DNA of 64,000 nt from Mycobacteriaceae bacterium (GTDB lineage Bacteria > Actinomycetota > Actinomycetes > Mycobacteriales > Mycobacteriaceae): contig JAIEPH010000005.1 in assembly GCA_019749805.1 (NCBI GenBank), positions 1 through 64,000 of the forward strand, written 5' to 3'. The notes under the pieces are model-generated. The model had not been told where the DNA came from. It was given only the letters and a program-made list of their open reading frames with translations, and did not search any database. The stretch's first letter is position 1; each line of letters starts with the position of its first letter. Positions 55,185 to 63,924 of this stretch are shown one piece after another. Position numbers and translations under genes: made by a program.

Positions 55185-56531
55185 ATGACCGACGCCGACG
55201 CCGTTGGGCGAAGTCCGAGGGGTGACCGACCCGCGGGCAAGCGGGGTCGGCGCGCCACGAAACTCACCGCGGTCAGCGACCAACCGGCGGTCGACGCCAC
55301 GCGACGAACCGAGATCCTCAAGACGGCGAATTCCGTCATCGCTACAACGGGCCTTCGGACGTCGCTCCAACAGATCGCCGATGCCGCAGGCATCCTCGCG
55401 GGCAGCCTCTACCACCATTTCGACTCCAAGGAAGCGATCCTCGTCGAGTTGATCCGGCGGTATCACGCCGATCTGGACCGCGTCGGCGAGTTGGCGCTGA
55501 AACGTCTCGATGAGGCCGATCCCCGCCCCGTCGCCGAACAGATCACCACGCTCGGCCGCGAAATCGCTCGCTGTGCGGTGGAGCACCGGGCCGCCCTGCA
55601 GATGTCGTTCTATGAGGGCCCGAGCTCGGACCCCGAGCTGATGGAATTGACCCGGCGTCCGCCCTCGACCATCCAGACCGCCATGTTGCAGGCGCTTCGG
55701 GCAGGACGCTGGAGCGGATACATCCGATCCGATCTGGATCTTCCGACGCTGGCCGACCGGGTCTGCCAGAGCATGCTGCACGTCGGTCTCGACGTCATCC
55801 GCCACAACGCGTCCACCGACGAATTGGCCACGATGAAAAGCCGTATCGCACTCGAGGGACTCGCGGTGGATGTTCCCTCGGACGCGGACCTGGACAAGTC
55901 GAACGCATTCGCGGCCGCAGAAGCCGTGATCCAGAGTTGGGTAGACACCGAGGACGACACCGATCTGAAGGCGGCTCACGTGCGCGCCGTCGCGCGTGCC
56001 GAATTCGGCCGCCGCGGATACGAAATGACGACGATCCGGGACATCGCGTCCGCCGCGGGGCTGGGCACCGGCACCGTGTACCGCGTCATCGGCTCGAAGG
56101 ACGAGCTGTTGATGTCGATCATGCTGGAGTTCGGCCACAAGGTCGGCGGCGCGTGGACGGACATCGTGCGGACCGACTCCACGACGCTGGAGAAGCTCGA
56201 CGCCTTGAGCTGGCTGAACATCAACGCACTCGACCAGTTCCCCGACGAGTTCCGCATTCAGCTGGCCTGGCTGCGCCATACCCCACCGGATACTGCCAAC
56301 CCCGCGTGGTCGTTCACGACCCGGATTCGGCAGATGAAAGCTCTACTCTCCGAGGGCATTCGCGCCGGGGAGCTCCGCAAAGAGAGTCCCGCCGCCGATC
56401 TGCTGGCCCGGTGCATCATCGGTGAACAGTGGATTCCGGAGAACATTCTGCAACAGATCGGCACGCGCAATGCGTTGATCCTGGCCCGCGACACCACCCT
56501 GCGGGGCATCAGCGTCCGCGAATCAGTCTGA
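55185..56531 (+). CDS. Tandem TetR regulator (two TetR domains in one chain)
   Basis: A protein of about 448 residues with two complete TetR modules. The first helix-turn-helix reads SLQQIADAAGILAGSLYHHF near residue 60, followed by its ligand domain to about 225. The second reads TIRDIASAAGLGTGTVYRVI near 280, followed by another ligand domain. Normal TetR proteins are dimers of one module; this may bind its palindrome as a pseudo-dimer. It is the natural candidate regulator for the 14-bp operators at 50745, 51683, 53414 and 59965. GTG 55173 and 55182 are alternative starts. The 3' end overlaps the convergent SDR gene by 9 bp. Confidence 0.85.
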   Translation: MTDADAVGRSPRGDRPAGKRGRRATKLTAVSDQPAVDATRRTEILKTANSVIATTGLRTSLQQIADAAGILAGSLYHHFDSKEAILVELIRRYHADLDRVGELALKRLDEADPRPVAEQITTLGREIARCAVEHRAALQMSFYEGPSSDPELMELTRRPPSTIQTAMLQALRAGRWSGYIRSDLDLPTLADRVCQSMLHVGLDVIRHNASTDELATMKSRIALEGLAVDVPSDADLDKSNAFAAAEAVIQSWVDTEDDTDLKAAHVRAVARAEFGRRGYEMTTIRDIASAAGLGTGTVYRVIGSKDELLMSIMLEFGHKVGGAWTDIVRTDSTTLEKLDALSWLNINALDQFPDEFRIQLAWLRHTPPDTANPAWSFTTRIRQMKALLSEGIRAGELRKESPAADLLARCIIGEQWIPENILQQIGTRNALILARDTTLRGISVRESV

Positions 56532-57443
56532 CCGGTTGTCCCGCAGGGCGCCGAAGCGTGGGATGCCCATCATCACGCGAATCATGTGATGCATGCCAAC
56601 CGACGGCATGATCTTGTTGGCCAGCAACAACATCCGCGCGTCGGGCCCGACGGGCCTACGGACAAATGCGGCGTTGCCGTCGAGGGCCTTGGCCAGGCCC
56701 GCCGCGAATTTGTCCGGAGAACGGGCGGCCAGCTTCATGGCGTAACGCCCCCGCTTGTCCATCGTCCGATGGTGGCGCGCATACGGACCCGTGAGATCAC
56801 GGCTGTCCGTGGTCCCCGCGTCGGTGATGATCTCGGTGTCGTAGGTGCCCGCCACCAGGATTGTCACGCCGATCCCGAATGGCGACACCTCGCCGGCCAT
56901 CGACTCACCCCATCGTTCGAGCGCTCCCTTGACCGCCGAGTAGGGCGCGGTAGCCGGCATGCCGCGGACACCGCTCTCGCTTGACACCAGCACAATTCGG
57001 CCTCGACCCGCTGCTCGCATCGACGGCAGCAGCGCCCGCGTCAGGGCGACCGGCCCGAAGATATTGGTGGTGAACATTCGCTCCCATAGGTCAACCGGCG
57101 TCTCCTCGACCATGCCTGCGGCTGATATTCCGGCGTTGTGCACCAACCCGTACGGTGCACCCACGGCGGCGATGATCGCCTCGGCGGCGGCGTCGATCGA
57201 GGCGGGATCGGTCAGGTCCAGCTGGACGCCGATGAGTCGATCGTCATCGCTGGCCGCGCCCGTTGCGCGGCGAAGTTCCTCGAGCCCGGGCGTCAGTGAC
57301 CGCATGGCCGCAATCACCGTCCAGCCCTCGCGGTAGAGGCGCTGTGCGCACGCAAACCCGAGTCCTCTCGAGGCGCCGGTGATGACGACGCTGCGCGTCA
57401 CCGGTGCCGGGATCGTGAGGTCGTCGCGGTAGTCCGGTGGCAT
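56523..57443 (-). CDS. Short-chain dehydrogenase/reductase
   Basis: A 306-residue SDR, paralogous to the one at 47440-48438 (shared SVVITGASRGLGFA, NAGISAAGMVEE and GTYDTEIITDAGTTDSR). Catalytic Ser is in LVSSESGV and Tyr/Lys in YSAVKGAL. ATG 57443 gives MPPDYRDDLTIPAP before the Rossmann motif; the frame upstream enters the P450 gene and is not used. It follows that P450 gene by 11 bp, so it probably oxidises the alcohol the P450 makes. Confidence 0.88.
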   Translation of the reverse strand: MPPDYRDDLTIPAPVTRSVVITGASRGLGFACAQRLYREGWTVIAAMRSLTPGLEELRRATGAASDDDRLIGVQLDLTDPASIDAAAEAIIAAVGAPYGLVHNAGISAAGMVEETPVDLWERMFTTNIFGPVALTRALLPSMRAAGRGRIVLVSSESGVRGMPATAPYSAVKGALERWGESMAGEVSPFGIGVTILVAGTYDTEIITDAGTTDSRDLTGPYARHHRTMDKRGRYAMKLAARSPDKFAAGLAKALDGNAAFVRRPVGPDARMLLLANKIMPSVGMHHMIRVMMGIPRFGALRDNRSD

Positions 57444-57454
57444 GACAGCCCTTC

Positions 57455-58651
57455 TCACGCCGTCACGATGGGGAGCTTGCCCCATCCGCGAACACTCGAG
57501 GTGTGCGCCATCTCGGCGTTGTCGAAGTCGACGTACCATTCGGGCCAACGGGTCAGCATCTCTTCGAGCGCCACCCTCGCCTGCATACGGGCCAGCGACG
57601 AGCCGAGGCAGAAGTGCAATCCCTGACCGAACGACAGATGCGATCCGGTGCGGTGGATGTCGAAACTCTCCCCGTCGGGGTAATGCCGTTCATCCCGGTT
57701 GGCTGAACCGTTGAGCAGCAACATGATCGAACCCTCCGGGATCGGCTGGCCGTGGGCCTCGGTGTCCCGGGCGACGGTGCGGGCCTGCACCGGCGACGGC
57801 GACTCGTAGCGCAGCACCTCCTCGATTGCCTGGGGAATCAACGAGAAGTCCCCGGCGAGTTCACGGCGCTGCTCGGGATGCTGGGCGAGCAGCTGGCCGA
57901 TGAAGCCGATCAGCCGAGTGGTCGTCTCGTTGCCCGCCCCCGCGATCATGCTCGTATAGGTCAGCACCTCGATGCGGGTCAGCGGCCGCAACGTCCCGTC
58001 CTCTTCGATTTCGGCGTTGAGTAGTTGCGTCATCACGTCATCGGAAGGGTGCTCGGCTCGCCATTCGATGTAGTCGGCGAACAGTTGGTAGGCATTCTCG
58101 AAGGTGGCGCTCGACACGGACCGAAAGCTTGCGTCTTTCAGACCGATCGACGCGTCGGTGTTGTCCCGGATCTGCTGTTGCCCCTCCTCGGGGATGCCCA
58201 GCAGATAGCCGATGGTCCGCATCGGGATGAGCGCGCCGAAGTCTGCGATCAAGTCGAAGCGCGAGGCACCCGCCAGGGCGTCAAGCGCACGAACGCAATA
58301 CTGACGAGTCAGGGGCTCGATGGCCTCCATCCGGCGCGGTGTGAAAACCCTTGACAGCACGCGTCGATGGAGGTCATGGAGGGGCGGGTCCTCGAAGAGG
58401 ATCACGCCGGGCGGCACCTCGACGCCGCTCATGATGATGTCCATCGTCGTGCCCTTGCCCGACCGGTAGGTGTCCCAGTTGTGCAGTTCGCGGGCGACGT
58501 CGTCGTAGCGGCTCAGCGCATAGAACCCGTACTTCTCGTTGTGGTAGAGCGGCGCCTCATCCCGCATCCGCCGCCAGATCGGATAGGGGTTGTCATCGAT
58601 GTCGAAGTCGAAGGGGTCGTAGTACAGATCTGCGATACTCGCGCTGGTCAT
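57455..58651 (-). CDS. Cytochrome P450
   Basis: A 398-residue P450. The heme motif is SFGQGLHFCLGSSLARM near residue 340-356, the ExxR Glu/Arg pair is EEVLRYE near 278, and the I-helix oxygen-activation motif is AGAGNETTTR near 236 with a regular Glu-Thr pair. It is the third P450 in the locus and is more distant from the adjacent pair at 43438 and 44706. No ferredoxin gene is adjacent. Preceded by the DapB-fold gene (21 bp) and followed by the SDR gene (11 bp), all on the minus strand. Confidence 0.93.
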   Translation of the reverse strand: MTSASIADLYYDPFDFDIDDNPYPIWRRMRDEAPLYHNEKYGFYALSRYDDVARELHNWDTYRSGKGTTMDIIMSGVEVPPGVILFEDPPLHDLHRRVLSRVFTPRRMEAIEPLTRQYCVRALDALAGASRFDLIADFGALIPMRTIGYLLGIPEEGQQQIRDNTDASIGLKDASFRSVSSATFENAYQLFADYIEWRAEHPSDDVMTQLLNAEIEEDGTLRPLTRIEVLTYTSMIAGAGNETTTRLIGFIGQLLAQHPEQRRELAGDFSLIPQAIEEVLRYESPSPVQARTVARDTEAHGQPIPEGSIMLLLNGSANRDERHYPDGESFDIHRTGSHLSFGQGLHFCLGSSLARMQARVALEEMLTRWPEWYVDFDNAEMAHTSSVRGWGKLPIVTA

Positions 58652-58672
58652 CTGCTGCTCTCCTCTAGTCGG

Positions 58673-59740
58673 TCAACTAAATGCGTGTCGCGGCAACGTA
58701 TTCGGCAGGTCGAGCGAGCTCAACAGCCCTGCCGGGGCTGATACCACATAGGGGATGGCGTTGACCACCCGCATCGCCGTGGCTGCCATCGCTGCGTGGC
58801 CCGCGGCATGGCCCTCCGCGGCACCGACGTTCATGGCACAGTGGATGTCCGGATCGCCGTCGATGTCGACGCGATACGTCGCGTCGAATTCCGATGTCAG
58901 CCAGTCCGGCGCCACGTCACGCGCCATCCGGATGATGTGCTCGACGACGATCGCTTCTCTGCCGTTGACCACCCCGGCCGCCCTGGTGCTCACCGCGCCG
59001 CAGGTGCCCGCCTTGATGGTGCCGAATGCGACCTCGATGTCTCTGTCGGTCAGCCTGCGGTCGAGTGTCCCGCGGACCTCTTCGACTTCGACGCCCAGTC
59101 CAGCCGCCATCAGATGGATCGGTGCTCGCCACGCCATTTCGATGAAACCAGGTGTCTTCAAGAGTGGTTCGAAGTCGAGCGGATGGCCGAAGCCCATGCC
59201 GTTCATCATCACGTCGGCAACCGGGTAGTGGTCGTTGAGTGCGACCTCGGTGACCTTGAGACATCGGATCGTCCTGGACTGCGTGGCCAGCAACAGTGCC
59301 AGTTGGTCCGAACCGAACCCGGGAAAGATGCCGGATGCGTAGAACGACGCGTCTCCCGACTTGGCCGCACTCTCCATCTGCTCACGCCACTGCGGTGAGT
59401 AGTAGGCCGGCGGATACACCAGGCTGGTCGACGACGTCGACACGACGTTGATACCGGCCTCGAGGAGTTTCAGATAGTCCGGCACCGCCCCAGCGTCACG
59501 GTCGGGTCCGCTGGCGGCATACACCACGCAGTCTGGCTGCAGCGCGATGAGCGCGTCGGCATCGTCGGTCGCCGTGACCCCGACCGTGTCGATGCCGGCG
59601 AGCGAGCCCGCGTCTTTGCCGACCTTCTCCGGCGAGTGCACCCATACTCCGGCGAGCTCGAGGTCGGGTCTGCCTTGAATCGCTTCTATCGCAATGGATC
59701 CGACGCCACCGGTCGACCAAACCACGGTTCTCAATGTCAT
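58673..59740 (-). CDS. DapB-fold NAD(P)-dependent reductase-like protein
   Basis: A 355-residue protein with an N-terminal Rossmann domain: RTVVWSTGGVGSIAIEAIQG near residues 4-23 and CVVYAASGPDRD near 75. The second half is a dihydrodipicolinate-reductase-like C-terminal domain containing NVVSTSSTSLVYPP and SLYASGIFPGF-like SFYASGIFPGFG. Such proteins are often annotated as dihydrodipicolinate reductase or diaminopentanoate dehydrogenase relatives, but lysine synthesis is unlikely in this setting. ATG 59740 has a strong GGAGGAG site. It is paralogous to the divergent gene at 60045-61151. Confidence 0.82.
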   Translation of the reverse strand: MTLRTVVWSTGGVGSIAIEAIQGRPDLELAGVWVHSPEKVGKDAGSLAGIDTVGVTATDDADALIALQPDCVVYAASGPDRDAGAVPDYLKLLEAGINVVSTSSTSLVYPPAYYSPQWREQMESAAKSGDASFYASGIFPGFGSDQLALLLATQSRTIRCLKVTEVALNDHYPVADVMMNGMGFGHPLDFEPLLKTPGFIEMAWRAPIHLMAAGLGVEVEEVRGTLDRRLTDRDIEVAFGTIKAGTCGAVSTRAAGVVNGREAIVVEHIIRMARDVAPDWLTSEFDATYRVDIDGDPDIHCAMNVGAAEGHAAGHAAMAATAMRVVNAIPYVVSAPAGLLSSLDLPNTLPRHAFS

Positions 59741-59756
59741 GGTCTCCTCCTGAGGG

Positions 59757-59921
59757 TCACGCTTGTTCGGACGCCATGACGGCGCGTTCCAGATAGGGCC
59801 ACGCGATGTCGGACGGAACACCGCCGCACAGTGGAAGGAGCGGCAGCGGCGTACCGCGACGGATGCTCGCGGCGGCCTCGTCGCCGGCGGTCGCGCGCAT
59901 GTCGAACCGCAGGGTGAACAT
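59757..59921 (-). pseudogene. Remnant of an LLM-class (luciferase-like) monooxygenase gene
   Basis: A 54-codon minus-strand frame starts MFTLRFDMRA, which resembles the N-terminus of luciferase-like F420/FMN enzymes, and passes directly into a segment like their C-terminus: RRGTPLPLLPLCGGVPSDIA then WPYLERAV. The roughly 250 central residues are missing, so this looks like an internal deletion. No good ribosome-binding site. It lies between the DapB-fold gene and the divergent control region, where its former promoter may still drive the downstream operon. Confidence 0.5.
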
Positions 59922-59964
59922 CAGCGCCGCGTCCAGGCTGGGGTAGTCACGTCGTCCGACTCTA

Positions 59965-59978
59965 ACCTAAATTTTGTT
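59965..59978. promoter_or_regulatory. 14-bp palindromic operator, copy C
   Basis: ACCTAAATTTTGTT (minus strand AACAAAATTTAGGT) fits the pattern seen at 50745, 51683 and 53414. It is in the control region between the minus-strand reductase/P450/SDR operon and the plus-strand DapB-fold gene, 12 bp from a second, different operator. Confidence 0.55.
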
Positions 59979-59990
59979 CCGTTCCGCTGT

Positions 59991-60006
59991 AATAGTGATT
60001 ACTATT
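59991..60006. promoter_or_regulatory. Operator AATAGT-N4-ACTATT, copy 2
   Basis: AATAGTGATTACTATT has perfect 6-bp arms and shares 7 leading and 6 trailing bases with the site at 41787-41804 beside the TetR gene. It lies 38 bp before the ATG at 60045, placing that gene under the same TetR. Confidence 0.7.
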
Positions 60007-60044
60007 CTAAATGATCGGATCGTCGCTCTCCACGAGGAGGAAAC

Positions 60045-61151
60045 ATGGCTGAAGGTAAGCACCGCGTCGTGGTGTGGTCGACGGGCGGGATCGGTTCGAT
60101 CGCGATCCGCGCCATCCACCAGCGACCGAATCTCGACCTCGCCGGGGTGTGGGTGCACTCACCCGAAAAGGACGGGATGGACGCGGGCGAACTCGCCAAT
60201 GGGGAGCCGATCGGGCTGGCGGTCACCACCGACGCCGACGCGCTGATCGCTCTGGCGCCCGACTGTGTCATCTACGCGGCCAGCGGACCGGAACGCGATG
60301 CGCTGGCGATACCCGACTACGTCACGTTGCTCAGTGCCGGCATCAACGTGGTGACGACGAGTACGACGCGGCTGGTCAATCCGCACGCCTACGAACCCGC
60401 CGAGTGGCGCAATCAGCTCGTCACCGCGGCGAAGGCGGGCCAGGCGTCGCTGTACGCATCGGGCATCGAACCCGGATTCGCCGCCGACTACCTTCCGCTG
60501 GTGCTGGCCACCCAGTCGTCACAGATCGAGAAGATCCATTGCTACGAGATCGGGTTGTACGACGACTACGGCGTACCCGACATCATGAGTTACGCAATGG
60601 GATTCGGCCGGCCGCTCGAATACGAGCCGTGGATCGCCATGCCGGGTGCCATCGAAGGCGAATGGCAAGGGCAGATCAGGATGGTCGCCGACGCGCTCGG
60701 CGTCGAAGTTCAGGAGATGCGATCGACGTTCGATCGCGCGGTGACCGAACGGCCTCTCGAAGTCGCCATGGGCACCGTGGAAGCCGGCACCTGTGGCGCG
60801 TTGCGCATGCAGGCGATCGGTGTCGTCGACGGCCGTGAGGCCATCGTCATCGAACACGTCACCCGGCTGGCTCCCGACGTCGCACCGCACTGGCCGACAC
60901 TGCCGAACGCCCTCGGCTATCGCGTGGTCATCACCGGCACACCGGACATCGACTGCGCGTTCGACGTGACACTTCGCGACCGCAAGAAGGCCGGTATCGA
61001 GACCATGACCTCCGGGGCGGGAGCAATGGTCGCCACGGCCATGCGTGTGGTCAACGCTGTGCCCTACGTGGTCGATGCACCCCCGGGCCTCGTGAGCTCG
61101 GTCGACCTGCCTCTCACCATTCCCAAGGGAGCGTTCAGCGCCAAGGGCTGA
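60045..61151 (+). CDS. DapB-fold NAD(P)-dependent reductase-like protein
   Basis: A 368-residue paralogue of the protein at 58673-59740. It has VVVWSTGGIGSIAIRAIHQR near residues 8-27, CVIYAASGPERD near 80, NVVTTSTTRLVNP, and the ASGIEPGFAADYLPLVLATQ stretch near 140-160. It is NAD(P)-binding by fold; the substrate is unknown. Strong GAGGAGG site before the ATG. It has its own promoter with two kinds of operator, and ends 6 bp before the convergent DUF2469 gene, the boundary back to conserved order. Confidence 0.83.
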   Translation: MAEGKHRVVVWSTGGIGSIAIRAIHQRPNLDLAGVWVHSPEKDGMDAGELANGEPIGLAVTTDADALIALAPDCVIYAASGPERDALAIPDYVTLLSAGINVVTTSTTRLVNPHAYEPAEWRNQLVTAAKAGQASLYASGIEPGFAADYLPLVLATQSSQIEKIHCYEIGLYDDYGVPDIMSYAMGFGRPLEYEPWIAMPGAIEGEWQGQIRMVADALGVEVQEMRSTFDRAVTERPLEVAMGTVEAGTCGALRMQAIGVVDGREAIVIEHVTRLAPDVAPHWPTLPNALGYRVVITGTPDIDCAFDVTLRDRKKAGIETMTSGAGAMVATAMRVVNAVPYVVDAPPGLVSSVDLPLTIPKGAFSAKG

Positions 61152-61157
61152 CGGCGC

Positions 61158-61463
61158 CTACTCAGGCAACCGCAGCTCGGGCTTTTCCACCTCTTCGATG
61201 TTGACGTCCTTGAAGGTGATGACCCGAACCTGTTTGACGAAGCGCGCCGGACGGTACATGTCCCACACCCAGGCGTCGCCGAGCCGCAGCTCGAAGTACA
61301 CCTCCCCCTCCGTGTTACGGGGCACCAGTTCGACACTGTTGGCGAGGTAGAAGCGCCGCTCGGTCTCCACGACGTAGCTGAACTGCCCGACGATGTCCTT
61401 GTATTCGCGGTAGAGCGAGAGCTCCATCTCGGTTTCGTACTTTTCGAGATCCTCGGCACTCAT
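61158..61463 (-). CDS. DUF2469 family protein (Rv2901c-like)
   Basis: A 101-residue acidic protein starting MSAEDLEKYETEMELSLYRE and rich in paired Tyr/Glu/Asp and beta-strand segments such as EVYFELRLGDAWVWDMYRP. It is the conserved gene that precedes rnhB in mycobacteria (Rv2901c). Function unknown. AAGGA lies nine bases before the ATG. It marks where the conserved order resumes after the 40-kb accessory block. Confidence 0.88.
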   Translation of the reverse strand: MSAEDLEKYETEMELSLYREYKDIVGQFSYVVETERRFYLANSVELVPRNTEGEVYFELRLGDAWVWDMYRPARFVKQVRVITFKDVNIEEVEKPELRLPE

Positions 61464-61510
61464 CGGCTCAGTTCCTTCATATACGCGTTCATCGCGACTC
61501 CAATCCTCCC

Positions 61511-62317
61511 CTACCCGAATCGGCTCTGCTGTTCGGGTTCGGCGTCGAATTCTGTGTCGAGCCCGATGTCGGGTACCAACACCGGGCCCATCTCACTCTC
61601 GACCGTCACCAGCCGTCGCACGTTGATGAACGAATACCGATGCTCGCCGCACGGGCCCAGCTCGGCAAGCGCTGCGCTGTGCGCCGGGGTGCTGTAACCC
61701 TTGTGCTCGGCGAAGCCATAGCCCGGATGCTCGGCCTCCATCTTGACCATCAGCCTGTCACGACTCACCTTCGCCAGCACACTGGCCGCCGCGATACACG
61801 CCGCGGCCGCGTCACCGCCGACCACGGGCAGCGAGGGGACCGACAGACCCGGCACCCGGAAGCCGTCGGACAGTACGTACCCCGGGCGTACCGACAGGCC
61901 CGCCACGGCACGTCGCATGCCCTCGATGTTCGCCACGTGGACCCCGCGACGATCGACCTCGGCCGTCGGGATGAAGACCACGTGATAGGCCAACGCGTAC
62001 CTGCGGATCAGCGGAAACAGCCGCTCACGCTCCCTGGCGTTGAGCTTCTTCGAGTCATCGAGCGCCGCCAGGCTCTCGAGCCGGTTCGGGCCGAGGACGC
62101 ATGCCGCCACCACGAGTGGGCCCGCGCAGGCCCCGCGGCCCACCTCGTCGACACCCGCCACCGGTCCCAGCCCACTCCGGTACAGCGCGGACTCCAACGT
62201 GCGCAGGCCGGCGGATTTCCGGATCACCGTCCGTGGAGGCCATGTCGCAGGCAACTCAGGCCCTCTGTCCCCCTGCCTTCGGCGGGCGGTGCCCCCACTT
62301 CGCCCTGAGCGGCTCAT
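61511..62317 (-). CDS. rnhB: Ribonuclease HII
   Basis: A 268-residue RNase HII that removes ribonucleotides from DNA and RNA-DNA hybrids. The catalytic Asp-Glu pair is in [17 protein letters not shown] near residues 53-69; [19 protein letters not shown] near 85-104, and later the Asp of LSDGFRVPG and the [20 protein letters not shown] region complete the site. ATG 62317 has AGGAG seven bases before it and gives about 25 more N-terminal residues than the [10 protein letters not shown] start of M. tuberculosis. 10 bp after lepB. Confidence 0.95.
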   Translation of the reverse strand: MSRSGRSGGTARRRQGDRGPELPATWPPRTVIRKSAGLRTLESALYRSGLGPVAGVDEVGRGACAGPLVVAACVLGPNRLESLAALDDSKKLNARERERLFPLIRRYALAYHVVFIPTAEVDRRGVHVANIEGMRRAVAGLSVRPGYVLSDGFRVPGLSVPSLPVVGGDAAAACIAAASVLAKVSRDRLMVKMEAEHPGYGFAEHKGYSTPAHSAALAELGPCGEHRYSFINVRRLVTVESEMGPVLVPDIGLDTEFDAEPEQQSRFG

Positions 62318-62327
62318 CGCGAAACTC

Positions 62328-63230
62328 CTATTGGGTCTGCGGGTTCACACTTCCCACGCCACCCCAACGCGAGGGTGGCCAGGCGATGAACTGTGCTTTT
62401 CCAATCACATTGTCGATCGGCACGGTGCCCGCCTCCGGGTCACCCGTACACAGCAGGCCGCGTTGCGCGTCCTCGGGCGTGTTGGTGCAGTGCGCGCGCG
62501 AATCCGCGGAATGCGTGCGGTTGTCGCCCATCACCCAGACCTTGTCCTCGGGAACCGTCACCGGTCCGAACTCATTGCCAAGGCACGCAGCGTAGGGGTT
62601 GGAGGGCGCGACATTCATCGTGGTGTAGTCGAGATACGGCTCGTCGAGGCGCTTGCCGTCGACCGTCAGCCCCGTGTTCGTTCGGCACTCGACGGTCTGC
62701 CCTCCCACCGCGATCACGCGCTTCACCAGGTCGTTCTCGTCGGGCGGGACGAAGCCGATGAAGGAGAGCGCGTTCTGTACCCAGCGCACCGCGGTGTTGT
62801 CGGAACGAATCGACTTATAGCCGATGTTCCAGTTCGGTGGACCCTTGAAGACGATGACGTCACCCGGTTCCGGTGAGGAGAACCGATACGTCAGCTTGTC
62901 GACCATGATGCGGTCGCCTGTGCAGCCGGGACAGCCGTGCAGGGTGGGCTCCATCGACTCCGACGGGATGAGGTACGGGCGCGCGACGAACGTCAGCATG
63001 ACGTAGTACAGGACAAGCGCGATCGAGATCAGAATCGCGAATTCGCGCAGCGCGCCGTGCTTCTTCTTGGGCTCGTCGGCGTCGTCTTCCGGAGCCGCCC
63101 CGGCGGCGACATCGTTTTCGGAATCGGAGTCCTCGGACGTGAGGTCGGTGGGCTCATCGGGGTCGGCGGTTCCACTCACCGCATCAGGGTAGCCACCGCG
63201 GCGCTCGTCGCCGCGATCATCGGCTGCCAC
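62328..63230 (-). CDS. lepB: Type I signal peptidase
   Basis: A 300-residue membrane protease that cuts Sec and Tat signal peptides at the outer face of the membrane. One transmembrane helix (about residues 62-83) follows a long acidic cytosolic N-terminus. The catalytic dyad is Ser92 in IPSESMEPT and Lys170 in [20 protein letters not shown] and [12 protein letters not shown] are the other conserved boxes. GTG 63230 is the longest start; GTG 63179 would give 283 residues and is equally defensible. In order rplS-lepB-rnhB. Confidence 0.95.
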   Translation of the reverse strand: MAADDRGDERRGGYPDAVSGTADPDEPTDLTSEDSDSENDVAAGAAPEDDADEPKKKHGALREFAILISIALVLYYVMLTFVARPYLIPSESMEPTLHGCPGCTGDRIMVDKLTYRFSSPEPGDVIVFKGPPNWNIGYKSIRSDNTAVRWVQNALSFIGFVPPDENDLVKRVIAVGGQTVECRTNTGLTVDGKRLDEPYLDYTTMNVAPSNPYAACLGNEFGPVTVPEDKVWVMGDNRTHSADSRAHCTNTPEDAQRGLLCTGDPEAGTVPIDNVIGKAQFIAWPPSRWGGVGSVNPQTQ

Positions 63231-63265
63231 GCGTCAGAACCTGGCGTGTCGGCCGACGACGCCGG

Positions 63266-63607
63266 TCAGCGCTTCTCCTTGATCTTCGCCTTCTTGCCAC
63301 GCAGTTCGCGCAGGTAGTAGAGCTTGGCGCGGCGCACATCGCCACGTGTGACGACGTCGATGTGGTCGATGTTGGGCGAATGCACCGGGAAGGTCCGCTC
63401 GACGCCCACGCCGTAGCTTTCCTTGCGCACGGTGAAGGTTTCGCGGATACCGCCACCCTGCCGGCGCAGCACGACGCCCTTGAAGACCTGGATACGTTCC
63501 TTGGAGCCCTCGATGACCTTGACGTGCACGTTCACGGTGTCGCCGGGGCTGAAGTCCGGGATGTCGTCGCGCAGCGACGCCTGATCGACGAAGTCCAGCG
63601 TGTTCAT
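63266..63607 (-). CDS. rplS: 50S ribosomal protein L19
   Basis: A 113-residue L19. It starts [20 protein letters not shown] and has the conserved [40 protein letters not shown] and [18 protein letters not shown] regions. ATG 63607 is taken because the remaining 72 upstream codons of the open frame look non-coding. AAGGA precedes it by about ten bases. Read toward lepB with a 35-bp gap. Confidence 0.97.
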   Translation of the reverse strand: MNTLDFVDQASLRDDIPDFSPGDTVNVHVKVIEGSKERIQVFKGVVLRRQGGGIRETFTVRKESYGVGVERTFPVHSPNIDHIDVVTRGDVRRAKLYYLRELRGKKAKIKEKR

Positions 63608-63924
63608 CGGTGACACATCCTTGCTGTCGGCGGCCGCGGGCGTGGTCGCGAAATCAATCGCGTCGCCGAGCCGATCTTTCGGGTTTCGGGGTGTATCTCG
63701 CAGCGGACGGAGAGGCTCAAGGTCCCCGACCGGCACAGACAACTGCTCAATTGTGCCAGATGGGTCCCCGTCCGGAGAAATCCAGTGATGAACCGCTCCC
63801 AAACGCGCCCGCGCTCTGACCAAGCGTCACCTGCCAGAGACGGTTAGGCTGGATAACAGGGTACGGCGGAGTACGGCGGAGTACTTAGCCCGAAACCGAT
63901 TCCAGGACAGCGTCAAGGAGGGTC
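63608..63924. promoter_or_regulatory. Divergent rplS / lppW-like intergenic region
   Basis: About 315 bp without a gene that I can support. It must hold the rplS promoter and leader and the promoter of the plus-strand lipoprotein gene. Within it, GTACGGCGGA is repeated twice in tandem and followed by GTAC (63861-63884). No strong -10/-35 pair or riboswitch stands out. Open frames here continue from rplS upstream or lie antisense and lack start signals. Confidence 0.3.

Noticed and set aside
59763..60014. 83-codon plus-strand frame between the DapB-fold genes
   Set aside because: It runs opposite the LLM remnant and through both operators, and has no supporting motif.
63608..63823. 72-codon N-terminal extension of rplS
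   Set aside because: L19 proteins start at the MNTLDFVD position; the extension has no conserved features.
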